DNA of 15,850 bases from Anaerolineales bacterium UBA3905 (GTDB lineage Bacteria > Chloroflexota > Anaerolineae > Caldilineales > Caldilineaceae). The notes beneath the pieces were generated by a model. The model saw nothing but the letters and a program-made list of their open reading frames with translations. It was not told the DNA's origin and searched no databases. Positions within the stretch are counted from its first letter, which is position 1. Each line of letters starts with the position of its first letter. Shown piece after piece: positions 1 through 6,087 of this stretch. Location: NCBI GenBank assembly GCA_002391565.1, contig DGFH01000340.1, forward strand, positions 35,635 through 51,484, given 5' to 3'. The translations under genes and the position numbers were made by a program.

Positions 1-96
1 CGTAGCCAGCAACACCAGCTGGCGCGGGCAGCCAATCTGGTCAGCCACAGTTACGGGCGAGAACCATACCGCCGCGTGCGCATCTTCCGGCGTTAA
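1..96 (+). CDS. Possible C-terminal end of an unidentified upstream gene (partial)
   Basis: Frame 1 is open from the window edge for 31 codons and ends at TAA 94-96. The predicted tail is basic, ending YRRVRIFRR. I do not recognise the protein. A perfect hairpin lies 20 bases after the stop, the usual place for a terminator of a rightward gene, and this is the main support. Against it, the complementary strand is also open, from an ATG at 165-163 to the edge (55 codons, no stop), and its residues look at least as protein-like, so a leftward gene starting near tmk cannot be excluded. Only about 30 codons are visible, so chance openness in GC-rich DNA is also possible. Confidence 0.4.
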   Translation, partial: RSQQHQLARAANLVSHSYGREPYRRVRIFRR

Positions 97-116
97 GCTG
101 GCGAGTGAAAAGCAAG

Positions 117-147
117 GAAACCGAGTTTCTGACCGAAACTCGGTTTC
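117..147 (+). terminator. Perfect 13-bp palindromic hairpin, likely terminator
   Basis: GAAACCGAGTTTC (117-129) and GAAACTCGGTTTC (135-147) are exact reverse complements around a 5-base loop. Only a short TTTCTT follows the base of the stem, so the U-tract is weak. It lies between the frame ending at 96 and tmk. Because the stem is symmetric it could act in both directions, or be a copy of a dispersed palindromic element. Confidence 0.6.
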
Positions 148-163
148 TTGATCAAGGCGTCGC

Positions 164-808
164 ATGAGAGAGATGGCCGGTTTGTTTATCACCTTCGAGG
201 GGCCAGAAGGCAGTGGCAAGAGCACACAGATTCGTCTGTTGCACGAAATCCTGACGCAGCGTGGGCTGACTGTCGTTGCCACGCGCGAGCCGGGCGGCAC
301 GCGCATTGGCAATGCCATCCGCAACCTGCTGCTTGACCCGGCGCACACAGAGATGAGCCCGCGCACAGAGACGCTACTTTTCCAGGCGGCGCGGGCGCAG
401 CTTGTGGACGAAGTGATCCGCCCGGCATTGGTTGCCGGCCAGGTGGTGCTCTGCGACCGCTATGCCGACAGCACGCTGGCGTATCAAGGCTACGGGCATG
501 GTCAAACGCTGGGGGCGCTACAACAGCTGGGTGAGTACGCTACAGGCGGGCTGACGCCAGCGCTGACGATCTATCTTGACATCGATGTGCGCGTCGGATT
601 AGAACGCAAGCGCGCCGGCGCTGCCGAAGAATGGAACCGCATGGAGAACCACGCGCTGGCGTTTCATCAACGTGTGCGCAGCGGTTACCTGGCGTTGGCC
701 GTCGCTGCACCGGCGCGCTGGCTGGTGATCGACGCCGCGCAATCAGTCGCCGCCATTCATGCCCAGATACTGGCGCGCGTGACGCAACTGATTGAACATC
801 ACACGTGA
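164..808 (+). CDS. tmk: Thymidylate kinase (dTMP kinase)
   Basis: This enzyme phosphorylates dTMP to dTDP with ATP, an essential cytosolic step in dTTP synthesis. The 214-residue length is normal for the family. The P-loop GPEGSGKST is at residues 13-21, the TREPGGT motif at 40-46, and the DRY motif at 98-100 is followed by the substrate-binding stretch ADSTLAYQGYG. The LID region near 142-161 carries arginines (R148, R150). The chosen ATG at 164 has AAGG six bases upstream; an ATG at 173 (MAGLF) is an alternative but has no properly spaced ribosome site. The next gene on the strand is the DarA-like protein, the same order as tmk-yaaQ in Firmicutes. Confidence 0.96.
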   Translation: MREMAGLFITFEGPEGSGKSTQIRLLHEILTQRGLTVVATREPGGTRIGNAIRNLLLDPAHTEMSPRTETLLFQAARAQLVDEVIRPALVAGQVVLCDRYADSTLAYQGYGHGQTLGALQQLGEYATGGLTPALTIYLDIDVRVGLERKRAGAAEEWNRMENHALAFHQRVRSGYLALAVAAPARWLVIDAAQSVAAIHAQILARVTQLIEHHT

Positions 809-911
809 GGCGTCAGACGTTGTTGGCGGCGAGGAATGACGAGTGAAGGATGACGTGCGCCATGTACGCACAACCAATCTCACAAACCATCCAAAGCAGA
901 GAGGATCGACG

Positions 912-1241
912 ATGAAATTAGTGATGGCGATTATCAACAGTGACGACACACGGAATGTGCTCGACCGGCTGGCGCGGCGTGGCTTTTCAGCGACGGTGAC
1001 GAGCACGACAGGTGGTTTTCTGCGCGTGGGCAACACGACGATCTTCTGCGGTGTTGAGGATGATAAGGTCGAAGATGTAGTCGGCATCTTCCGCGAGAGC
1101 TGCCCCAGCCGCATCCAGTACGTAACGCCGTTGCCGCCGGTGATGGAGCCGGGGGAGGTTCACATCCCCACACCGGTGGAAAAGCACATGGGCGGCGCCA
1201 CCATCTTTGTGCTCGACGTGGCGCACTTCGAGAAAATTTGA
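912..1241 (+). CDS. darA: Cyclic-di-AMP receptor, DarA/PstA (DUF970, PII-like) family
   Basis: A 109-residue protein of the DUF970/YaaQ family, trimeric PII-like proteins that bind cyclic di-AMP and act as cytosolic signal receptors; their downstream partners are poorly known. Family marks are the N-terminal MKLVMAIINSDD strand, the STTGGFLRVGNTT loop at residues 31-43, the GVEDDKVEDVV segment at 48-57, and the C-terminal GGATIFVLDV strand. The frame extends 23 codons upstream, but the ATG at 912 begins the conserved domain and has GAGG seven bases before it, so I chose it. Placement after tmk matches the tmk-yaaQ neighbourhood in Bacillus. The gene ends six bases from the convergent fmdB-like gene, and no terminator is visible between them. 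Confidence 0.92.
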   Translation: MKLVMAIINSDDTRNVLDRLARRGFSATVTSTTGGFLRVGNTTIFCGVEDDKVEDVVGIFRESCPSRIQYVTPLPPVMEPGEVHIPTPVEKHMGGATIFVLDVAHFEKI

Positions 1242-1247
1242 GCCGGG

Positions 1248-1655
1248 CTACATCATCCCGAAATCGTCACCGCCGCCCATACTATCGGGCGTCGCACTCA
1301 GTTCGGGCATTGACTTCTCAATCTCTTCGGGGCTTTCGCCGCGTTCCAGGCGCTCCACCATCTCTGACATTTCGGCGTCCAGTGGCTCACCCATCTCGTC
1401 GCTCATCTTGCGCATAAAACCAGCCAGCGCGCGCGGATCCTCGTTTTCCAGCCCGGCCATAAAAGATGGGTCGGCCATGGCGTCAAGGCGGCTCTCCTCT
1501 GATTTGAGCACGGCGACGCGGCTCATCAGCCGGCGCAGGTGGCTGCCTTCACAGCGCGGACAGCGTGCGGCGGCGTCACTGGCTTCAGAAAAGGTGCGGA
1601 AAAAGACGCTGACGCGCCTGCGGCAATCGGCGCAATAGTATTCATAGATTGGCAT
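1248..1655 (-). CDS. FmdB-family zinc-ribbon protein
   Basis: A small cytosolic protein of 135 residues starting MPIYEYYC, the characteristic opening of the FmdB/CxxC zinc-ribbon family (putative regulatory proteins). Two CxxC pairs, C8/C11 and C32/C35, would bind one zinc ion. The rest is acidic and helical, ending in a Gly/Asp/Met-rich tail, with no other recognisable domain. The frame is open 27 codons further upstream, but the ATG at 1655 fits the family start and has GAGGG four bases before it. A promoter-like TTGAGC-18-TATAAT lies upstream on the same strand. It is the only leftward gene I call with confidence, set between two rightward groups. Its function is unknown; members are often annotated as transcriptional regulators without direct proof. 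Confidence 0.9.
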   Translation of the reverse strand: MPIYEYYCADCRRRVSVFFRTFSEASDAAARCPRCEGSHLRRLMSRVAVLKSEESRLDAMADPSFMAGLENEDPRALAGFMRKMSDEMGEPLDAEMSEMVERLERGESPEEIEKSMPELSATPDSMGGGDDFGMM

Positions 1656-1719
1656 GATTCCCTCTTTTCGCCCGCTTGCTTCCTCACGTATACTGAAGCG
1701 ATATGAGAAAACTGTGTGG

Positions 1720-1749
1720 ATTATATGCGGAAGCACTTTGCCCGCTCAA
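1720..1749 (-). promoter_or_regulatory. Candidate sigma-70-type promoter for the fmdB-like gene
   Basis: On the minus strand TTGAGC (1749-1744) is followed after 18 bases by a consensus TATAAT (1725-1720). Initiation would be near 1712, giving a leader of about 57 bases to the ATG at 1655. The -35 matches four of six consensus positions. No equally good rightward promoter for gmk was found in the same gap. Confidence 0.5.
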
Positions 1750-1815
1750 ACAGATGGCCTGGCGGTTGACGATTCAACTCCCGTGCGCCACCATGTCGCT
1801 TGTAGGAAGTCGTCC

Positions 1816-2466
1816 GTGATTACACTTCAAGATCGCGACCATGAGGTCGAGATGCTCTATGCCAGCCTGAATGCGCCGCGCCCTGTACTGATTGTGCTCT
1901 CCGGGCCAAGCGGTGTCGGCAAGGACTCCGTCATTCAGGGGTTGAAGCAGACTAACTACCCGTTCTATTTCGTCGTCACCGCCACCACGCGCCCGATCCG
2001 CCCCAACGAACGGGATGGGGTGGATTATCACTTTGTTTCCGTAGGCGAGTTCGCCGAGATGATCGAGAATGACGAACTGCTGGAATATGCTGTGGTCTAT
2101 GGAGATTACAAGGGCATCCCCAAAAAGCATGTGCGCGAGGCGCTCGCCAGCGGACAGGATGTCATCATGCGCATCGATGTGCAGGGCGCAGCTACGATCC
2201 GCGCACTCGTGCCCAATGCGGTGACCATTTTCCTGACCGCCGAAAGCGAAGAGGAGTTGGTGCGCCGCCTGCAATTGCGCAAAACCGAAGAACCGGATCA
2301 GCTCAAGATGCGCATCGTCACCGCGCGGCGTGAGCTGCGACGCTTCACCGAATTCGATTACATCGTCATCAATCGCGAAGAACGGCTTGACGAGGCCGTG
2401 AATGAAGTCCTCAGCATCATCCGCGCCGAGAAGAGCCGGGTGGATTGGACGCCGGTGATCTTATGA
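1816..2466 (+). CDS. gmk: Guanylate kinase
   Basis: This cytosolic enzyme phosphorylates GMP to GDP with ATP. With the GTG start at 1816 it has 216 residues. The P-loop is GPSGVGKDS at residues 30-38, where the usual S/T after the lysine is Asp. The GMP-binding signature TRPIRPNERDGVDYHF follows, then YGDYKGIP and the MRIDVQGA segment; the LID-type RRLQLRKTEEPDQLKMR and the RREL..F..FDYIV segment complete the kinase. GTG 1816 has AGGAAG six bases upstream. ATG 1852 (204 residues), with GAGG five bases upstream, is almost equally likely. The stop overlaps the rhomboid start as ATGA, so the two are probably translationally coupled. Confidence 0.95.
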   Translation: MITLQDRDHEVEMLYASLNAPRPVLIVLSGPSGVGKDSVIQGLKQTNYPFYFVVTATTRPIRPNERDGVDYHFVSVGEFAEMIENDELLEYAVVYGDYKGIPKKHVREALASGQDVIMRIDVQGAATIRALVPNAVTIFLTAESEEELVRRLQLRKTEEPDQLKMRIVTARRELRRFTEFDYIVINREERLDEAVNEVLSIIRAEKSRVDWTPVIL

Positions 2467-3260
2467 GCTGGCAGACGCCCGACTACATGCCGCCGCCTGT
2501 TGAGGCGCGCCCACAGTTCTACATCAGGCTGAGCAAACCGCGCGTCACCCAGGTGTTGCTGGGGGTGATCCTGGCGGTCTTCGTCGTGCAGGTGTTGCTG
2601 GGGATGCTGCTCTTTGGGTCGTGGACATCGTTCATGAACACCAATCTTGATGTGCTCGTCTTGATGGGCGCCAAAGTCAATCCCTTGATCGCGCAGGGAG
2701 AGGTGTGGCGCCTGTTTACGGCGATCTTTCTGCACGGCGGCATTATGCACCTGCTCTTTAACCTCTATGCTCTCTACGCGCTCGGCCCCTTGCTCGAAGG
2801 CTACACCGGGCACATCCGCTTTCTGACGATCTTTCTTGTCAGCGGACTATATGGCAGCCTGCTTAGCTACGCCTTCTCCAGCCCGATCTCGGTGGGGGCG
2901 TCCGGCGCCATCTTTGGCCTCTTAGGCGGCACCCTGGTTTTCTTCCTGAAATACCGCAATAATTTTGGCGGGCAAGGGCGTGCAATTCTGCAAAATATGG
3001 CTGTTGTGCTCGTGCTGAACCTGATCATCGGCTTCAGCTCCGGTTTCATCGATAACTGGGGACATATTGGCGGTCTGCTGGGCGGGATGCTGATCACGGT
3101 TGGCATCATGCCGCGCTATCGCCCACCAGCCATCGTGCGGCTCGGCGCCCAGCCGCTGGAGACCGCCGACCGTCGCCTGGCGGAGATCGCCTGGACGGTG
3201 CTGTGTTTGCTGATACTGGTCGTCGGCGTTTATGCCGCCACCATCTATCGCTTTGGCTAG
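2463..3260 (+). CDS. Rhomboid-family intramembrane serine protease
   Basis: A 265-residue polytopic membrane protein. Rhomboids cleave transmembrane substrates inside the bilayer with a Ser-His dyad. Visible marks are the HGGIMHLLFN segment (H91, H96, N100), the GASG motif with putative nucleophile S147, and WGHIGG with catalytic H201. Hydrophobic segments lie near residues 30-51, 84-110, 119-138, 147-163, 178-195, 203-216 and 243-261, so a seventh, C-terminal helix follows the catalytic core. I use ATG 2463, which overlaps the gmk stop by four bases; a TTG start six codons upstream is possible. Its substrate is unknown, and coupling to gmk says nothing specific about it. Confidence 0.93.
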   Translation: MSWQTPDYMPPPVEARPQFYIRLSKPRVTQVLLGVILAVFVVQVLLGMLLFGSWTSFMNTNLDVLVLMGAKVNPLIAQGEVWRLFTAIFLHGGIMHLLFNLYALYALGPLLEGYTGHIRFLTIFLVSGLYGSLLSYAFSSPISVGASGAIFGLLGGTLVFFLKYRNNFGGQGRAILQNMAVVLVLNLIIGFSSGFIDNWGHIGGLLGGMLITVGIMPRYRPPAIVRLGAQPLETADRRLAEIAWTVLCLLILVVGVYAATIYRFG

Positions 3261-3293
3261 TCGATTCCCGATTCAATTCAGGAGACATTACCA

Positions 3294-4865
3294 ATGGAAG
3301 ACATTCGCCGCAGCGGTATTCTGCTGCACCCAACTTCGCTGCCCGGCGCCTATGGCATCGGCAGCTTTAACCAGGACGCCTATCGCTGGGTTGATTTTCT
3401 AACGCAGACGCGTCAGAGCCTCTGGCAGGTGCTCCCACTTGGGCCGACTGGCTACGGCGACAGCCCCTATCAGAGTTTCAGTTCCTTTGCCGGCAACCCG
3501 TATCTGATCAGCCTGGAGCAACTGGTGCAACTCGGCCTGCTCGACCAGGAAGTGTTGGATCGCGCGCCGCATTTCCCGCGCGAGCGCGTCGATTTCGGTG
3601 CGATCTACACCTGGAAACTGCCCTTGTTGCGTCATGTCGCCGACGAGTTCGAGACGCGCGCCACACCAGAACTGCGCGAGGAGTTTGCACAATTCTGCAA
3701 CGAAAACGCCGCCTGGCTCGACGACTTCGCCCTCTTCATGGCGCTCAAGGATGCACACAACGGCGCGCCGTGGAACCAATGGGAGATGCCGCTGCGTAGC
3801 CGACAGCCCGCTGCGCTCAATGCTGCCCAGAGCGAGCACGCCGCCGCTGTCTTCAATCACAAACTGAATCAATGGCTTTTCTACCGACAATGGCTGGCGC
3901 TCAAGACCTACGCCAACACCAGGGGCGTTCAGATCATTGGCGATATTCCGATCTTTGTGGCGATGGACTCCAGCGACGCCTGGACGAATCCCGACGAGTT
4001 TTTCCTGGATGACCAGTTCCAACCAACCGTTGTGGCCGGTGTGCCGCCAGATTACTTCAGCGCCACCGGGCAGTTGTGGGGCAACCCGCTCTATCGTTGG
4101 GATGTCATGCGCGCCAATCGCTACAGTTGGTGGATTCGCCGCATCCGCGCGGCGTTGCGCCTCTACGACATCGTGCGCATCGATCATTTCCGCGGTTTTG
4201 CAGGTTATTGGGAAGTGCCCGCTGGCGAGGAAACCGCGATCAATGGACGCTGGGTGGCCGGCCCTGGCGCCGACCTTTTCTACGTCATCCGCGCAGAGTT
4301 GGGCGACGATCTGCCCATCATCGCCGAAGACCTGGGCGAGATCACGCCGGACGTGATCGAATTGCGCGATCAATTTGGGTTGCCGGGCATGAAAATCCTG
4401 CAATTCGCCTTTAGCACTGACGCCAGCGATAAATTTCTGCCGCACAACTACACGCGCAACTTTATTGTCTACTCTGGCACCCACGACAACGACACGAGCT
4501 GGGGCTGGTATCGTCACACGGCCAACGACCACGAACGCGACTTCTTCCGCCGCTATTTCCGCACCGACGGTCACGACGCCGCGTGGACGCTGATCGAAGG
4601 TGCGTTCCGCAGCGTCGCCAACACTGCGATCGTGCCGCTGCAAGACCTGCTCAATCTGGGCGGCGAGGCGCGCATGAATTTGCCGGGACGCGCCTCGGGC
4701 AACTGGAGCTGGCGCTTCGTGCCCGAACAATTGACCGGTCACCTGGCCGACCGCCTGCTGGACGCCACGCTCACCTATGGTCGCGATCCCAAGATTTATG
4801 AAGGCAAGGGGCGCGAAGCCGGCGGCCAGTCGGGACAACAACAAAAGGGCGCTGGCGCCGTCTAA
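3294..4865 (+). CDS. malQ: 4-alpha-glucanotransferase (amylomaltase, GH77)
   Basis: It transfers alpha-1,4-glucan segments between maltooligosaccharides in cytosolic glycogen/maltodextrin metabolism. The opening RRSGILLHPTSLPG and the GPTGYGDSPYQSFSSFAGNPYL region are typical. By alignment to the family, the nucleophile is D297 in RIDHFRGF, the acid/base is E345 in IIAEDLGE, and the stabilising aspartate is D398 in SGTHDNDT. AGGAGA stands about nine bases before the ATG. The protein has 523 residues; the conserved part appears to end near residue 497, and the last 25 residues are Gly/Gln-rich. That tail overlaps a frame open into the next gene, so the end may be a recent extension. No partner glycogen genes are in the window. 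Confidence 0.96.
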   Translation: MEDIRRSGILLHPTSLPGAYGIGSFNQDAYRWVDFLTQTRQSLWQVLPLGPTGYGDSPYQSFSSFAGNPYLISLEQLVQLGLLDQEVLDRAPHFPRERVDFGAIYTWKLPLLRHVADEFETRATPELREEFAQFCNENAAWLDDFALFMALKDAHNGAPWNQWEMPLRSRQPAALNAAQSEHAAAVFNHKLNQWLFYRQWLALKTYANTRGVQIIGDIPIFVAMDSSDAWTNPDEFFLDDQFQPTVVAGVPPDYFSATGQLWGNPLYRWDVMRANRYSWWIRRIRAALRLYDIVRIDHFRGFAGYWEVPAGEETAINGRWVAGPGADLFYVIRAELGDDLPIIAEDLGEITPDVIELRDQFGLPGMKILQFAFSTDASDKFLPHNYTRNFIVYSGTHDNDTSWGWYRHTANDHERDFFRRYFRTDGHDAAWTLIEGAFRSVANTAIVPLQDLLNLGGEARMNLPGRASGNWSWRFVPEQLTGHLADRLLDATLTYGRDPKIYEGKGREAGGQSGQQQKGAGAV

Positions 4866-4869
4866 TCCT

Positions 4870-5328
4870 GTGCGTGCATCGTCCGGCCGGCCAAATCTGC
4901 TCAAGTCCTACACCCTGGTGGCGATCCAGTTTGGCGCATTGGGGTTGCTGGCGCTGACCGGGCCGATTCTGGCGCGCCACCCGCTGTTGTTGACGCTGGA
5001 AGTCGCAGCGCTGGCGTTGGGGCTGTGGGCGATTCTGACCGTGCGTATTCACAAGGTTAGCGTGATCCCGGATGTGCGCCAGGGCGCCCGACTGGTGAGC
5101 GATGGCCCCTACCGCTGGATTCGCCACCCGATGTATGCGTCGATCCTGCTCGGCGCGCTGGCGTTGGTGCTCGACGCCCCGACGCCCGCGCGCTGGTTGA
5201 TCTATGGCGTGCTGGCGGTCGATCTGCTGGTCAAACTGAATTACGAGGAGCGGCTCTTGCTGGCGGCGTTTCCCCACTACGCCGCCTATCAAGAAACGAG
5301 CAAGCGATTGATACCCTTTCTCTATTGA
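4870..5328 (+). CDS. Isoprenylcysteine carboxyl methyltransferase-like (ICMT/PEMT fold) membrane protein
   Basis: A membrane protein of about 152 residues with the ICMT/phospholipid methyltransferase signature: GPYRWIRHPMY at residues 79-89 and a C-terminal NYEERLLLAAFPHYAAY segment (E126/E127, F134, Y137, Y140), which in the family contribute to S-adenosylmethionine binding. Hydrophobic segments lie near 15-32, 39-57, 89-103 and 108-123. The methyl acceptor is unknown; bacteria with this fold rarely have prenylated proteins, so a lipid or small isoprenoid is possible. The start is uncertain. GTG 4870, five bases after malQ, leaves a short N-terminus before the first helix. ATG 4798 or 4777, inside malQ, are alternatives. 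None has a clear ribosome site. Confidence 0.85.
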   Translation: MRASSGRPNLLKSYTLVAIQFGALGLLALTGPILARHPLLLTLEVAALALGLWAILTVRIHKVSVIPDVRQGARLVSDGPYRWIRHPMYASILLGALALVLDAPTPARWLIYGVLAVDLLVKLNYEERLLLAAFPHYAAYQETSKRLIPFLY

Positions 5329-5346
5329 TGCAACCGAGGTGAATTT

Positions 5347-6000
5347 ATGGCGGTCAGTCTGGCGCTCACCGTGGCAGCTATCGTCTCCGGCGGGGTCTAT
5401 ATTTGGGCAGCGCGCGCCGGGTCACCGACGCAACGTTACACGTTCAAGCCGCTGACCACAGCACTGATTCTAGTGCTGGCGCTGGCGCTTCCCGACGCCG
5501 TGTCGCCGCTCTATCGAGGACTGGTTGCCGTTGGCATCCTCTTTTCACTAAGCGGGGACATCTTTCTGATGTTGCCGCGCGACGCCTTCATCTGGGGGCT
5601 GGCCAGTTTTCTCGTCGCCCATCTTTTTTACATTGCTGCATATATTTCCCGCATCGGCTGGCAGATGCATTGGCTGTTGCTGGCGCCCTTTGTGCTCTAC
5701 GTGGCCGTGCTGCTCTATCTGTTATTGCCGTATACGGGCGCCGTGCGCGTCCCGGTGATCCTTTACGCCGTGGTGTTGATGACAATGGGGTGGCAGGCGG
5801 CGGCGTTGTGGTGGACAGTGCGCGACATCGCTGCACTGTTGGCGATGGTGGGCGCGCTGTTCTTCATCGTCTCCGACTCGATCCTGGCGCTGGACAGGTT
5901 CCGCACTACGATCCCGCAGCGCGATCTGTTGATCATGAGCACCTACTATGGCGCGCTGTTGCTGATTGCATGGTCTGTACATAATTTTGGCGCAATATAG
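5347..6000 (+). CDS. YhhN/TMEM86-family membrane protein (possible lysoplasmalogenase)
   Basis: A 217-residue protein with about eight hydrophobic helices, matching the YhhN family, whose animal members TMEM86A/B hydrolyse the vinyl-ether bond of lysoplasmalogens. Family marks are FKPLTT (residues 33-38), SLSGDIFLM with D71, the FLVAHLFY segment at 88-95, and FFIVSDSILALDRF with D177. GAGG is seven bases before the ATG. It follows the methyltransferase-like gene by 18 bases, so the two are probably co-transcribed and could both act on membrane lipids; that link is inference. Whether the bacterial protein has lysoplasmalogenase activity cannot be told from sequence. Confidence 0.87.
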   Translation: MAVSLALTVAAIVSGGVYIWAARAGSPTQRYTFKPLTTALILVLALALPDAVSPLYRGLVAVGILFSLSGDIFLMLPRDAFIWGLASFLVAHLFYIAAYISRIGWQMHWLLLAPFVLYVAVLLYLLLPYTGAVRVPVILYAVVLMTMGWQAAALWWTVRDIAALLAMVGALFFIVSDSILALDRFRTTIPQRDLLIMSTYYGALLLIAWSVHNFGAI

Positions 6001-6002
6001 CC

Positions 6003-6030
6003 GCGCTGGCGGTGGCTGCCTCGCCAGTGC
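6003..6030 (+). terminator. Hairpin after the YhhN-family gene, possible terminator
   Basis: GCGCTGGCG (6003-6011) pairs with CGCCAGTGC (6022-6030), nine pairs including one G-U, with a ten-base loop, starting three bases after the stop codon. There is no U-run, so intrinsic termination is doubtful. Confidence 0.35.
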
Positions 6031-6087
6031 GTAGCCTGGCAAGCGCATGGGATGGAACAATCGCACCAATGTCTTGAGGATACGATC

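Noticed and set aside
843..911. 23-codon upstream extension of the DarA-family gene
   Set aside because: The conserved domain begins at ATG 912, which has a well-placed GAGG; the extension is unlike the family.
1656..1736. 27-codon upstream extension of the FmdB-family gene
   Set aside because: The family starts at MPIYEY, preceded by GAGGG, and the extension covers the candidate promoter.
1766..1795. TTGACG as a -35 for a rightward gmk promoter
   Set aside because: No acceptable -10 lies 16-19 bases downstream.
3399..4904. Minus-strand open frame of 501 codons across malQ
   Set aside because: It is antisense to a gene with complete GH77 catalytic motifs, its translation matches no family I know, and long antisense frames are expected from GC-rich codon use.
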